NCBI GenBank assembly: GCA_018812925.1
Contig: JAHJCU010000003.1
Coordinates: forward strand, 1 to 64,000
DNA length: 64,000 bases
Origin: Candidatus Omnitrophota bacterium
Lineage (GTDB): Bacteria > CAIJMQ01
Reading direction: 5' to 3'
Shown: piece by piece, positions 51,696 through 60,895 of the stretch
Layout of the letters: each line of letters begins with the position of its first letter
Numbering within the stretch: position 1 is the stretch's first letter
Position numbers and translations under genes: made by a program
Notes under the pieces: model-generated
Database searches by the model: none
The model's input: only the letters and a program-made list of their open reading frames with translations
What the model was told of the DNA's origin: nothing

Positions 51696-52199
51696 ATGAA
51701 AAAACATATAATATCTGTTTTAGTAGAAAATAAGTCAGGGGTTCTTTCAAGAATTGCGGCTTTATTTGCAGCTCGCGGATTTAATATAGATTCTTTGGCG
51801 GTTGGCGAAACGGAAAATCCTAAGGTTTCGCGTATGACCATTGTCTCCGAAGGAGAAGAAAATGTTTTGGAGCAAGTTGTAAAGCAACTTCGACGGCTCA
51901 TTGATGTTATTAGTGTTTCAGACTATACTAAAAAAGGTCTTGATTATGTGGGCAGAGAGTTAGTTCTGGTTAAAGTAGACGCTCCTGCTTCCAAGCGCTC
52001 GGAGATTATTGAAATTGTAGATATTTTCAGAGCGAAGACCGTGGATGTGTCACTTAATGCGTTATCTATAGAGATTACCGGTACAGAAGAGAAAATCCAG
52101 GCATTTTTAAGTTTGATGCATGATTTTAAAATAAAAGAAATTGTGCGGACAGGTAAAATTGCCATAGTGCGCGAGAATCAATCCAATAATAACCAATGA
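51696..52199 (+). CDS. ilvN: Acetolactate synthase small (regulatory) subunit
   Basis: IlvN confers valine feedback inhibition on IlvB. The N-terminal ACT domain reads HIISVLVENKSGVLSRIAAL and GFNIDSLAVGETENPKVSRM; the C-terminal domain includes RELVLVKVDAP and EITGTEEKIQAFL. It has 167 residues, a normal IlvH-type length. It lies 83 bp after ilvB across a Lys/Asn-coding AT-rich filler (AAAGTTAAAAGTC words). Confidence 0.96.
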   Translation: MKKHIISVLVENKSGVLSRIAALFAARGFNIDSLAVGETENPKVSRMTIVSEGEENVLEQVVKQLRRLIDVISVSDYTKKGLDYVGRELVLVKVDAPASKRSEIIEIVDIFRAKTVDVSLNALSIEITGTEEKIQAFLSLMHDFKIKEIVRTGKIAIVRENQSNNNQ

Positions 52200-52202
52200 A
52201 TA

Positions 52203-53165
52203 ATGAATAAAGAAAAAATATTTCCCCCAGTTATTTTCATATTTTTTATTATGTCTTTAATCGCGGCAAGTTTTCTTGTTATTGGAACCCCCGGGAAAAA
52301 ATTTTCAAAATTTTCTCCTGACGTCAGGGGATTTTCCATGGCAAAAGAAAATATTGCCATAGTCAATATATATGGTTCTATACAAATTCAAACCAGCGGA
52401 TTTTTGGGATCATTACCCTCAGGAGCCGATTATACGGTTCAGGAATTAAAAAGATTACGAAACAATCCGAATATTAAAGCGGTTGTTTTAAGAATTAATT
52501 CGCCGGGCGGGTCTGTCGGCGCGGTGCAAGAAATATACAGTGAACTTTTAAAATTAAAAGAAAGCGGGAAAAAAATAGTCGCTTCGCAGGCGGAAGTGTC
52601 GGCTTCGGGCGGATATTATCTCGCGGTTGCTGCGGATAAAATTGTCTCAAATCCCGGAGCTATAACCGGAAGTATCGGGGTTATTATCTCTATAACCAAT
52701 GTTGAAGAGCTTTTCGGGAAAATTGGCGTTGGGGTAGAAGTAATTAAATCCAAAGAGCTTAAGGATATAGGTTCAAGTACGCGGGCAATGACCGATGAAG
52801 AGAGGGAAATTTTAAAAGATATGGTGGATAGCGCCTATCAACAATTTTTGACTGCAGTTAAAAAAGGCAGAGGCGCGGTAATGACTGAAGAAAAGATAGA
52901 AGAAGTATCCGACGGAAGAATTATGACGGGCGCGCAGGCAAAAGAAATTGGTCTTATTGATGAATTGGGAAATCTTGAGGATGCTATAAATATTGCCGCT
53001 GAACTTGCAGGAATAAAGAAAGACGATATAAGAGTTTTTGAGGAAAGAAGAGATTGGAAAAAAATGTTGATGCAACAGTTAGGAAATAAAGCTTCTAATC
53101 CTCTTAGTAGTTTCTTGCCTCCCAAAACAGGACTATTCGAATATCTTTGGGTTCCGGAATACTGA
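52203..53165 (+). CDS. sppA: Signal peptide peptidase SppA, short form
   Basis: SppA degrades cleaved signal peptides at the membrane. A single N-terminal hydrophobic segment (residues 8-24) anchors the protein. SPGGSVGAVQEIYSEL, ASGGYYLAVAADKIVSNPGA with the catalytic serine in SASGG (about residue 138) and ITGSIGVI are conserved; the catalytic lysine lies in the SKELKDIGSS segment. It has 320 residues and the single-domain layout typical of non-enteric SppA. It starts 3 bp after the ilvN stop. Confidence 0.94.
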   Translation: MNKEKIFPPVIFIFFIMSLIAASFLVIGTPGKKFSKFSPDVRGFSMAKENIAIVNIYGSIQIQTSGFLGSLPSGADYTVQELKRLRNNPNIKAVVLRINSPGGSVGAVQEIYSELLKLKESGKKIVASQAEVSASGGYYLAVAADKIVSNPGAITGSIGVIISITNVEELFGKIGVGVEVIKSKELKDIGSSTRAMTDEEREILKDMVDSAYQQFLTAVKKGRGAVMTEEKIEEVSDGRIMTGAQAKEIGLIDELGNLEDAINIAAELAGIKKDDIRVFEERRDWKKMLMQQLGNKASNPLSSFLPPKTGLFEYLWVPEY

Positions 53166-53222
53166 GATGATTAATAACCAATCTTTGAAAAAATAGTAAT
53201 AGGTAACGGTGACAAAACGATG

Positions 53223-53302
53223 TTTCGTAATTGGTAACTCGCAAAGCGTAATTCGTAATTTTAAAAATTACCATTTACCAATTACTATTTACGGATTACG
53301 AG
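53223..53302. repeat. GTAATTCGTAAT-family filler repeat, copy 2
   Basis: It is built of TTCGTAATTGGTAAC, GCGTAATTCGTAATTTT and the complementary TTACCAATTAC and GGATTACGA at the far end, so the halves are inverted. It shares GCGTAATTCGTAA with 57625-57693 and TAATTCGTAATTTT with 23017-23088. It lies after sppA. Confidence 0.6.
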
Positions 53303-53328
53303 AAAATGGGCATCGTAACTCCCTGTTC

Positions 53329-53357
53329 CTCCTGTTACATTCTGAAAGAATGTAGGG
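53329..53357. repeat. Repeated hairpin, copy 2
   Basis: CTCCTGTTACATTCTGAAAG then AATGTAGGGGG matches the hairpin at 25152-25183 with only a few differences. It lies directly upstream of the Yip1-like gene, 20 bp before the start, near where a Shine-Dalgarno would be read. Confidence 0.55.
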
Positions 53358-53377
53358 GGATAACTGAATAGGAATAT

Positions 53378-53965
53378 ATGAATAATCTAGAAATTTTATT
53401 TAATCTCCTCATTCACCCCACTTACGCCTTAAGAAGAGAAGACAGAAACCTAGGGCTTGCAATTATGGTATTAATAGCGGCTCTTTGGTCTTCAATCGCA
53501 GGCGATTATCTTATAAGAGGAGCATCTGTAAACGCTACACTTTTCTCGTTTAGTATTATCATCTCAATTGTCGCTACGCTCTTTTCCATAGTTATGGGCG
53601 TTTCCCTGTGGCATTTCATTTCCGAAGGTTTCAAGGGCAAAGGAAAGGCAAGCGAACTTTTTGTATGCATTTGTCTTTGCTTTCTTCCGTATGTATTTTT
53701 TTCTCCAATGGCGCTAATTATGAAATTTTTAAGTATAAATGCGGCTTTCTTTGGATTGTTTAGGATGTTAATGATTATATGGGTAGTTGTCCTGCAAATC
53801 TCTTCCATAAGAATCGTATATGAATTAAGCGGTTCGCAAGCTGTTTTAACTTATTTTATTCCCTTCACAGCTATATTCTTCATCTTCTTTTTAGGATTAA
53901 TGCTTTCAGTGATATTTATAGCTACTACTGTTTCTGAAGTATTTATGCCTTTGTTGGAGTTATGA
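53378..53965 (+). CDS. Yip1-family membrane protein
   Basis: The 195-residue protein begins LEILFNLLIHPTYALRREDR, resembling the N-terminus of YIP1 domain proteins (a helix with a P-x-x-(T/A)-x-x-x-I motif), and contains five predicted membrane segments. Such proteins are common beside metal or lipid genes but have no settled function in bacteria. It precedes a filler repeat and tRNA-Leu. Confidence 0.75.
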   Translation: MNNLEILFNLLIHPTYALRREDRNLGLAIMVLIAALWSSIAGDYLIRGASVNATLFSFSIIISIVATLFSIVMGVSLWHFISEGFKGKGKASELFVCICLCFLPYVFFSPMALIMKFLSINAAFFGLFRMLMIIWVVVLQISSIRIVYELSGSQAVLTYFIPFTAIFFIFFLGLMLSVIFIATTVSEVFMPLLEL

Positions 53966-54040
53966 CAGAGGACAGAAAACAGACGACAGAAGACAGAAAA
54001 ATCTTATGTCTGGTATCTGTTATCTGACTTCTGTTATTTG
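53964..54040. repeat. CAGAAGACAG-type filler repeat, copy 2
   Basis: GACAGAGGACAGAAAACAGA leads into GACAGAAGACAGAAAA, and TCTGTTATCTGACTTCTGTT on the right is the approximate reverse complement. It matches the element at the rplQ end (15194-15274). It lies between the Yip1-like gene and tRNA-Leu. Confidence 0.6.
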
Positions 54041-54044
54041 AAAC

Positions 54045-54131
54045 GCCGAGGTGGCGGAATTGGCAGACGCGCATGGTTCAGGTCCATGTTCCCTAACGGG
54101 ATTGGGGGTTCAACTCCCCCCTTCGGCACCA
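54045..54131 (+). tRNA. tRNA-Leu (anticodon CAG)
   Basis: The acceptor stem GCCGAGG pairs with CTTCGGC (one G-U), the D-arm reads GGCGGAATTGGCAGACGC, the anticodon stem is CATGG/CCATG around loop TTCAGGT (anticodon CAG, reading CUG), a long variable arm TTCCCTAACGGGA follows, and the T-arm is GGGGGTTCAACTCCCCC. CCA is encoded at 54129-54131. A type II tRNA with these features is leucine-specific. Confidence 0.97.
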
Positions 54132-54192
54132 GATTTCATATTAAAGAAAAAAGACCAAAGACTCGGTATCAAGGGTAAAGTTTATAATCTTT

Positions 54193-54717
54193 ATGGATTT
54201 ATTACGAAAGAAGAAATTAAAATTGTTGAAGAACAATAACTTTTGGCGATATTTATACTTGTTAGTAAATAAATGGTATATGTATATTAGTATCTTGCTG
54301 ACTGTTTATAATCTTTTAATAATTTATCCTAGACCAGATTGGCAAATTCCATCGCGAATAGTTGTCATAATCTTTATCTTAACTATTATATATGCAGGTT
54401 ACAAAATTTGGGTAGGAGAAAAATCCGAGAAAGAAAAGCTTCTCATAAAGCAAGAAGAATTAACAATTGAAGAAAAAGAAATCTTATCGGGTGCCCTACA
54501 AAGTTCACATATAATTTATTTACCTTCCTCTGACCAAATAGGAAGCTGGGTTCAATCTGGGGGTATAGACTTCTTATACAAAAATGATTTAAATAAAACC
54601 AGAACTTATGTCTATGCTCTTAAAACTCTATGTGAAAAAGGTTTAGTAGAAAAAAACAGTCAAGTAAAATATGAATTAACTCCTCAAGGTTTTAAGGAGG
54701 CTGAGAAATGTCGTTAG
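54193..54717 (+). CDS. Membrane protein with C-terminal winged-helix-like domain, flanked by inverted repeats
   Basis: The 174-residue protein has two hydrophobic segments (about residues 26-45 and 52-72) and then a soluble domain whose end resembles a winged helix (LKTLCEKGLVEKNSQVKYEL, then TPQGFKEAEKC). No family is recognised. It lacks a clear Shine-Dalgarno. It lies 62 bp from the tRNA-Leu and is bracketed by a 14-bp inverted repeat (54150-54163 and 54716-54729), hinting at an inserted gene. Confidence 0.65.
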   Translation: MDLLRKKKLKLLKNNNFWRYLYLLVNKWYMYISILLTVYNLLIIYPRPDWQIPSRIVVIIFILTIIYAGYKIWVGEKSEKEKLLIKQEELTIEEKEILSGALQSSHIIYLPSSDQIGSWVQSGGIDFLYKNDLNKTRTYVYALKTLCEKGLVEKNSQVKYELTPQGFKEAEKCR

Positions 54718-54738
54718 TCTTGGGTCTTTAGTCTAAAA

Positions 54739-56307
54739 TTACTTCTCTTCCTGGTCTTTTAGCAATTTATATTCTATTGCGTCAACTACTGCTTCCCACG
54801 AGGCTTCAATGATATTTGTAGATACTCCGATTGTTGACCATGTGCTTTTATGGTCGCGGAATTGGATGAGAACTCTTGTCTTTGCTGCGGTTCCTTCTTC
54901 TGGATTAATTATTCTCACTTTGTAATCTATTAGTTCAAAGTCAGTTAAGGATGGATAGAATCCAATCAGAGCTTTCTTTAACGCATTTGTCAGCGCGTCA
55001 ACAGGACCGTCGCCCAAAGAAGCAGTATGTTCTTCTTGTCCGTCTACTTTGGCTCTGATTGTTGCTTCAGAAGAAAGTTTGTTTTTTTGGAGGTAAACAT
55101 GAACATCATATCCTTCCACCTGGAAGAATTTTTTATATTTGGCAAAATTTCTTTTTATTAAAAGTTCAAAAGAAGCTTCCGCCGCTTCAAAATGGTATCC
55201 TGCGTGTTCTAATTCTTTTATTTTATTTAACAAATTAATTATTTTGGGGTCTTTTTCATCTAAATTGATTCCCATTTCTTTGGCTTTAAGAAAAATAGTG
55301 GATTTTCCCGAAAGTTCTGAAGCCAGTATTTTCCTCTTATTGCCGACGAGAACAGGGTTTATATGTTCGAATGTGACGGTATTTTTCTTTACCGCGTCTA
55401 CGTGCATACCGCCTTTATGTGCGAAAGCGTTTTCGCCGACAAAAGGCTGGTTATTCATTGGGATTAAATTAGCAATTTCGTCAATATAAAGAGAAAGCTC
55501 GGTTAATTTTGCCAGGTTTTCATCAGTTAAGCACTTGATACCCATTTTAAGCTGTAGGTTTGGGATGATTGTAATAAGGTCTGCATTTCCGCATCTTTCA
55601 CCTAATCCATTTACGGTTCCCTGAATATGAGTTATGCCATTTTCTACGGCTATTATTGAGTTTGCCACTGCCATTCCGTTGTCGTTGTGAGTATGAATTC
55701 CTACCTCGCAATTTATCTCTTCCTTGACTTTTTTTGTCATTGAAACGATTTGAGAGGGTAGGGCGCCGCCGTTTGTATCGCATAAAACAACGCAGTCTGC
55801 TCCGCCTTTTACGGCGGCTTTCAAGGTTTTTAAGGCATAAGAGGAACTATTTTTGAATCCGTCAAAGAAATGCTCTGCATCATAGATAACTTCTTTATTG
55901 TGTTTTTTGAAGAATCGGACAGATTCTTCTATCATCTTCAGGTTTTCTTCTTCCGTTGTTTTTAAAACGTCCGTTATATGTAGTTTCCAGCTTTTACCGA
56001 ATATTGTTACTACCGGAGCCTGTGATTCCAAAGACCTTCTAAGCGAAACATCTTCTTCCGCTTTTGTATTTGCCCTTCTAGTAGAAGTGAAAGCTGCTAT
56101 TTTGCTTTTGCCAAGATTTAGGTTTTGTACTTCTTTGAAAAAACTTATATCTTTGGGGTTAGAACCCGGCCAACCACCCTCAATGTAATGGACACCTATT
56201 TCGGAAAGTTTTTTTGCTATCTTTAATTTATCTTCCAAAGAGAAAGATATCCCTTTTGATTGGGCTCCGTCTCTTAAGGTAGTATCGTATAGTTTCACTT
56301 TATTCAT
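54739..56307 (-). CDS. cimA: (R)-citramalate synthase
   Basis: CimA condenses acetyl-CoA with pyruvate to start isoleucine synthesis independently of threonine deaminase. VKLYDTTLRDGAQSKGISF with the DRE motif, GGWPGSNPKD, HTHNDNGMAVANSI and GTVNGLGERCGNADL are present, and the C-terminal third (about residues 370-520) is a LeuA-type allosteric dimer domain (LGDGPVDALTNALKKAL). At 522 residues it fits the long CimA subgroup. It is the last gene of the minus-strand amino-acid run. Confidence 0.94.
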   Translation of the reverse strand: MNKVKLYDTTLRDGAQSKGISFSLEDKLKIAKKLSEIGVHYIEGGWPGSNPKDISFFKEVQNLNLGKSKIAAFTSTRRANTKAEEDVSLRRSLESQAPVVTIFGKSWKLHITDVLKTTEEENLKMIEESVRFFKKHNKEVIYDAEHFFDGFKNSSSYALKTLKAAVKGGADCVVLCDTNGGALPSQIVSMTKKVKEEINCEVGIHTHNDNGMAVANSIIAVENGITHIQGTVNGLGERCGNADLITIIPNLQLKMGIKCLTDENLAKLTELSLYIDEIANLIPMNNQPFVGENAFAHKGGMHVDAVKKNTVTFEHINPVLVGNKRKILASELSGKSTIFLKAKEMGINLDEKDPKIINLLNKIKELEHAGYHFEAAEASFELLIKRNFAKYKKFFQVEGYDVHVYLQKNKLSSEATIRAKVDGQEEHTASLGDGPVDALTNALKKALIGFYPSLTDFELIDYKVRIINPEEGTAAKTRVLIQFRDHKSTWSTIGVSTNIIEASWEAVVDAIEYKLLKDQEEK

Positions 56308-56384
56308 AATAATAAGGGTTAAATTTTATTTAAGGTCAAGAAACTTTAAATGTTTATATTTTTAATGTTGAACGCAATATTTTA

Positions 56385-57599
56385 TCATTTTCCCAATTCA
56401 AATTCTTTATGCAGGACTTTTACAGCTTTGTCACACAAATTTCTTCTTATTGCACAGGAAATTCTTATTTCGGAGGTTGTAATCATCTCTATATTTATAT
56501 TTGCTTTTGCTAATGCTTCAAACATTTTTCCTGCAATTCCTGAATTAGTTTTCATCCCAACTCCCACAATAGCGATTTTCCCAATATCTGAATCGCTTGA
56601 AACTTTTCCTGCTTTAAGATGTTCTCTTGCTCTCTCCATCACTTCTAACGTTTGAGCAAGCGATTCTTCATTTACAGTAAAAGATATATCGCTTTTACCT
56701 TGATGATCGGAAGATTGAATAATCATATCGACGTTAATTTTTTCTTTGCCTATTTTCCCAAAAATATAAGCGGCTATTCCGGGTTTATTAGGAACATTAT
56801 GAATGGTAACTCTTGCTTCGTTTTTAGCGATTACCACACCTCTTACAAAAACCTTTTCCATTGACTCGCATTCTTCCATTATTATCGTCCCCTCCTTTTT
56901 ATTAAAACTTGAACGAACGTGAAGTTTGAGTTTGTATTTACTTGCCAGTTCTATTGACCTTGATTGCATTACTTGAGCGCCGCTTGATGCTATTTCCAGC
57001 ATTTCTTCGTAAGAAATTATTTTTATTTTTTTCGCATCTTTAACAACTCTTGGGTCTGAAGTATATATACCCTCAACATCGGTAAATATTTCGCATACAT
57101 CTGCTTTTAACGCTATTGCCAAAGCGGTTGCTGTAGCATCTGAGCCGCCTCTTCCAAGTGTAGTTATTTCGTCACAGTCGTCTTTTCCTTGAAAACCTGC
57201 TACAACGACTATATTGCCTTTTTGTAATTCCTTCTTAATTCTTTCGGTTTTAACTTTCCTGATTGAAGCGCGCGTGTGCGCGCTGTCGGTCATAATTCCT
57301 ATTTGTGGACCTGTCAAAGAAACTGCTTTTTCTTTTAAATTATCTATGGCCATTGCCATAAGCGAACTTGAAACTATTTCTCCGGTTGAAAGCAACATAT
57401 CCATTTCTCTGTGTGGCGGATTGGGATGCATTTTCTTTGCCATAGAAATCAAATCATCAGTAGTATCTCCGCTTGCGGATACTACAACGACTATACTGTT
57501 GTTTTTTTGTTTGTCTTCTACTATTCTTTTGGCTATTTTTTTTATATGTTCAGGTGTTGCCAGAGAAGAACCACCGAATTTTTTCACTATCAATGCCAT
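56385..57599 (-). CDS. lysC: Aspartate kinase
   Basis: LysC phosphorylates aspartate, opening the lysine/threonine/methionine pathway. VKKFGGSSLATPEHI (residues 5-19), LGRGGSDATATALA (about 150) and FTDVEGIYTSDPR are catalytic signatures. Two C-terminal ACT domains (about 265-400) bind feedback inhibitors. It has 404 residues, the usual single-polypeptide length. It sits between cimA and the probable homoserine kinase. Confidence 0.97.
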   Translation of the reverse strand: MALIVKKFGGSSLATPEHIKKIAKRIVEDKQKNNSIVVVVSASGDTTDDLISMAKKMHPNPPHREMDMLLSTGEIVSSSLMAMAIDNLKEKAVSLTGPQIGIMTDSAHTRASIRKVKTERIKKELQKGNIVVVAGFQGKDDCDEITTLGRGGSDATATALAIALKADVCEIFTDVEGIYTSDPRVVKDAKKIKIISYEEMLEIASSGAQVMQSRSIELASKYKLKLHVRSSFNKKEGTIIMEECESMEKVFVRGVVIAKNEARVTIHNVPNKPGIAAYIFGKIGKEKINVDMIIQSSDHQGKSDISFTVNEESLAQTLEVMERAREHLKAGKVSSDSDIGKIAIVGVGMKTNSGIAGKMFEALAKANINIEMITTSEIRISCAIRRNLCDKAVKVLHKEFELGK

Positions 57600-57624
57600 A
57601 TTTTTCCCCTAACAAATCAAAAAT

Positions 57625-57693
57625 ATCGTAATTCGTAAATTGTAACCTATAAAGCGTAATTTTTAAATTACGAATTACTTATTACGGATTACA
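57625..57693. repeat. GTAATTCGTAAT-family filler repeat, copy 3
   Basis: TATCGTAATTCGTAAATTG and GCGTAATTTTTAAATTACG are followed by complementary TTACGAATTAC and TTACGGATTAC. The internal word CGTAATTTTTAAATTAC is identical to one in 23017-23088. It lies between lysC and the ApgM-like gene. Confidence 0.6.
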
Positions 57694-57702
57694 TAAATAT
57701 TT

Positions 57703-58893
57703 TTATTTTAAAAAATACTCCATTAATTTATAACCTTTTTCAAAATATAAAGAAGAAGCAGAGATGGCTATTTCATCATAAGAAACACAGCCATTTCTTT
57801 TGTCTCCCCATATTACGAAGGGAATTGCTTCATCTGTATGCGTTTTTAACATTACGGGAGTTGCGTGGTCACATCCTACGAAAATCTTATATTCATCTTT
57901 ACTTTTTAAAACATATTTTAGTATCTCTCCCACAATTTTTTTATCAAATAATTCGATGGCTTTAATCTTTAAATTTACATTTCCTAAATGTCCTGCTTCG
58001 TCGGGAGCTTCCAAATGGACTAAAACAAAATCTTTGGTTTTTATAGCTTTAATAGCTGCGTTTACTTTTCCGCGATAATTTGTATCCAGAAATCCTGTAG
58101 CGTTTTTCACGAATATGCTTTCCATACCGATAGCTTTTCCTATGCCTTTTACAATATCTACCGCCGATATAACCGCGCCTTTTTTACCATATTCCTTATA
58201 AAAAGAGGGTAGATCAGGTTTCTCCCCTTCTCCCCATAACCATATCATGTTTGCTGGATTTTCTTTTCTTTTTTGTCTTTTGATGTTTATAGGATGGTCT
58301 TTTAATAATTCATAGGACTTTTGCATTATTCTTCTTAATATTGCGGAACTTTTACCTTTGGGTAAAATATCGGTTAAAGGAGCCCCTGTTACATCATGAG
58401 GGGGGCGAGTTTCCAAATTATCTAATAATATACCTAAATTTCTTCGCACTACCATAATATTACGGTAAGACAACCCGGCATAAAAAGAAAATTGGTTGTT
58501 TCCCAGCTTCTGCTGCAATATTTCTATTAAAATTTTTGCTTCTTTTAACGAGATATGACCGCCGGAATAATCGATTAATTTATTATCTAAAACGGTAACA
58601 AAATTACATCTAAAAGCAATTTCTTTTGTTTTTAGATTTATGCCAAGATTAAGCGCTTCAAGCGGACCTCTGCCTGTATAAAATTTTTTAGGGTCATATC
58701 CCAAAAGAGACATTATTGCTACGTCGCTACCCTTTGGTAGTTCGGGCTGCAGGGTCTTTACCATCCCGCATTCTCCTTCTTTGGCGAGCTTATCCATATT
58801 AGGAGTTTTTGCCAATTGAAGCGGTGTTTTGTGACCCCTGTTTGCAATTTTTCTATCAGCCATACCATCGCCGATAAGCATTATGTATTTCAT
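57703..58893 (-). CDS. ApgM-family protein, probable homoserine kinase
   Basis: The protein belongs to the archaeal-type cofactor-independent phosphoglycerate mutase superfamily: KYIMLIGDGMADRKIANRGH at the N-terminus, KGSDVAIMSLLGYDPKKFYT, and a C-terminal HLEAPDEAGHLGNV. A subgroup is proposed to be homoserine kinase (TIGR02535-like), found next to hom and thrC when thrB is absent. Here lysC, hom and thrC are neighbours and no thrB is present, which favours that role. ATG 58893 is chosen over a TTG at 58932. It has 396 residues. Confidence 0.85.
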   Translation of the reverse strand: MKYIMLIGDGMADRKIANRGHKTPLQLAKTPNMDKLAKEGECGMVKTLQPELPKGSDVAIMSLLGYDPKKFYTGRGPLEALNLGINLKTKEIAFRCNFVTVLDNKLIDYSGGHISLKEAKILIEILQQKLGNNQFSFYAGLSYRNIMVVRRNLGILLDNLETRPPHDVTGAPLTDILPKGKSSAILRRIMQKSYELLKDHPINIKRQKRKENPANMIWLWGEGEKPDLPSFYKEYGKKGAVISAVDIVKGIGKAIGMESIFVKNATGFLDTNYRGKVNAAIKAIKTKDFVLVHLEAPDEAGHLGNVNLKIKAIELFDKKIVGEILKYVLKSKDEYKIFVGCDHATPVMLKTHTDEAIPFVIWGDKRNGCVSYDEIAISASSLYFEKGYKLMEYFLK

Positions 58894-58928
58894 TTTTCTA
58901 TACTTGTTAGTTGATACCTTCGTATTTT

Positions 58929-59843
58929 TCAAAAAGCGATATCATACGTTAGGAATGGATTTGATGTTGTCCCATATATTTTATAATCGATTTCCAAAAC
59001 CCCTTTGCTCTTTACTTTTTTTATAAGAGATTTAATGCGCTGGTTTTCTGTTTCACATGATAATTCGTAGACTAAAAATTTTAATTTAGAATCGATATTC
59101 TGTTCGTTTATCTTGCCGTCCCCGGTAATATTCATTTTCCCTTTAATATCCACTGTTAAAACGTCTTTTAAATAAAGAGAAAGAAGCTGTTCTCTTATTT
59201 GCACTGGTAAAAATTTCTCTTCTAAAGTATTTAATATCTCAAGAGATATATCTTTGCCAAAAACGTGATAGGTAAGACGTTTTTTCCAATCATCGAAATC
59301 AAAATCTCCTTTAATTTCCACAAAAGAAGAGTTAGCCGATGCATTAATTGAAAATGTTGTTTTTTTATTTGTCCCTATACCTTTTAATGAGCCGGATATA
59401 TTGATATCTGAAATAGTTTCACCATTAGAAGGACCGATTTTTAAGATTAAATTTTTTATTTCTATTTCATCTATAGCAAAAGGTTTTTCTGTCATAGCAG
59501 GAAAAGAAAACGGAATAAAATTTTCGAGCATTAGCTCTGCTTTGGTTATATGTATTCCTTTGATGCTTCTATCAGACAAGAACTCCGAAATTTTGAAAGT
59601 AATATACCCTTGTTTAATCTTGAAAACATTATCTTTCTGTTTGAGAGTTAAATTTTTAAAATTGATATTTCCTGTCAAAAGATTTACATTGCACTTGAAA
59701 TCTGAAATTTCTATGCCGTATTCTCCTGCCCAATTCTTTATTGTCTGCTTTATTTTAGAAGATAGTGAAATCTGGACAACTGCAAGCGTTATAATTGCCA
59801 GTAGAACTATTATTGTTGTTATGAAATAGGAACGTTTTTTCAT
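58929..59843 (-). CDS. AsmA/DUF748-like envelope protein
   Basis: A single N-terminal hydrophobic segment (residues 7-27) is followed by 275 residues of mostly beta-strand character with repeated patterns such as [19 protein letters not shown] and [20 protein letters not shown], as in AsmA-type proteins that span the periplasm. The length of 304 is short for AsmA. Its end overlaps nothing, and its start overlaps the thrC stop by 4 bp. Its role within a threonine operon is unclear. Confidence 0.65.
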   Translation of the reverse strand: MKKRSYFITTIIVLLAIITLAVVQISLSSKIKQTIKNWAGEYGIEISDFKCNVNLLTGNINFKNLTLKQKDNVFKIKQGYITFKISEFLSDRSIKGIHITKAELMLENFIPFSFPAMTEKPFAIDEIEIKNLILKIGPSNGETISDINISGSLKGIGTNKKTTFSINASANSSFVEIKGDFDFDDWKKRLTYHVFGKDISLEILNTLEEKFLPVQIREQLLSLYLKDVLTVDIKGKMNITGDGKINEQNIDSKLKFLVYELSCETENQRIKSLIKKVKSKGVLEIDYKIYGTTSNPFLTYDIAF

Positions 59844-60895
59844 TTAACACCTATTATGTCCAGCATTTTCCCTATGTCATTTTTTGACAAGACAGTTGGT
59901 TTGGGCAATTCTTGAACCGCTCTGTCAGGGTCTTTAAGTCCGCATCCTGTTAGTATGCATACGATAAGAGAGTCTTTTAGTTGCAGAAGGTTTTTTTCTT
60001 TTGCTTTAATAAGACCTGCAACCGAAGCACAGGAGGCCGGTTCAGCAAATACCCCTTCTTGGTCTGCAAGAAGATGATATGCGTTTAAAATTTCTTTATC
60101 AGACACTGCATTTATAAAGCCGTCGGAAGATGAGGAAGCATCTTCTGCTTCTTTCCATCTTGCAGGGTTTCCTATCCTAATTGCAGTAGCTATGGTTTCA
60201 GGTTTTTTTATTACCATTTTATTTACAATTGGAGCGGAGCCTTCTGCCTGCCATCCTATCATTTTGGGTAGAGAGTTTATTTTTCCTCTATCTTTATATT
60301 CCTTATATCCGAGCCAATAAGCAGTGATGTTGCCGGCGTTTCCCACAGGTATAAAATGAAAATCTGGAGATTTCTCGAGTTGATCGCATATTTCAAAAGC
60401 GCCTGTTTTCTGTCCCTGCAAACGATATGGATTTAGGGAATTTACTAATGTTACAGGATGCGATGAAGTGATTTTTACAACCAATTCCAATGCATCATCA
60501 AAATTTCCTTTGATAGCGATGACCTTTGCGCCGTGCATAAGTGCTTGAGAAAGTTTGCCAAGTGCAATCATTCCATCAGGTATTAAAACCGCACATTTTA
60601 TTCCCGCCCTTGCGGCATAAGCCGCAGCTGAAGCTGAAGTGTTGCCTGTAGATGCGCACATTACAGAAGTAGACCCTTCTTCTATTGCTTTTGAGATAGC
60701 CAATGTCATACCTCTATCTTTAAAAGAACCTGTAGGGTTTGCACCCTCATATTTTAAATATACTTTAGCTCCGGTTATTTTTGATAATGTTTTAGCAAAT
60801 ATAAGTGGAGTATTGCCCTCGTTGAGCGTTATTATGGGCGTATCTTTCCCGACCGGAAGAAACTCTTTATATTTATTAATTATTCCCTGCCACAT
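59840..60895 (-). CDS. thrC: Threonine synthase
   Basis: ThrC converts O-phosphohomoserine to threonine with PLP. The lysine lies in [11 protein letters not shown] (residues 56-66, canonical P-TGSFKDRG). [35 protein letters not shown] and [12 protein letters not shown] (PLP phosphate contact) are conserved. It has 351 residues, a short archaeal-type ThrC. Its start overlaps the PAP2 gene by 20 bp and its end overlaps the AsmA-like gene. Confidence 0.95.
   Translation of the reverse strand: MWQGIINKYKEFLPVGKDTPIITLNEGNTPLIFAKTLSKITGAKVYLKYEGANPTGSFKDRGMTLAISKAIEEGSTSVMCASTGNTSASAAAYAARAGIKCAVLIPDGMIALGKLSQALMHGAKVIAIKGNFDDALELVVKITSSHPVTLVNSLNPYRLQGQKTGAFEICDQLEKSPDFHFIPVGNAGNITAYWLGYKEYKDRGKINSLPKMIGWQAEGSAPIVNKMVIKKPETIATAIRIGNPARWKEAEDASSSSDGFINAVSDKEILNAYHLLADQEGVFAEPASCASVAGLIKAKEKNLLQLKDSLIVCILTGCGLKDPDRAVQELPKPTVLSKNDIGKMLDIIGVK

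Noticed and set aside
54051-54239. Open frame running through the tRNA-Leu gene
   Set aside because: It is read from the tRNA sequence itself; no protein family matches and the tRNA fold is complete.
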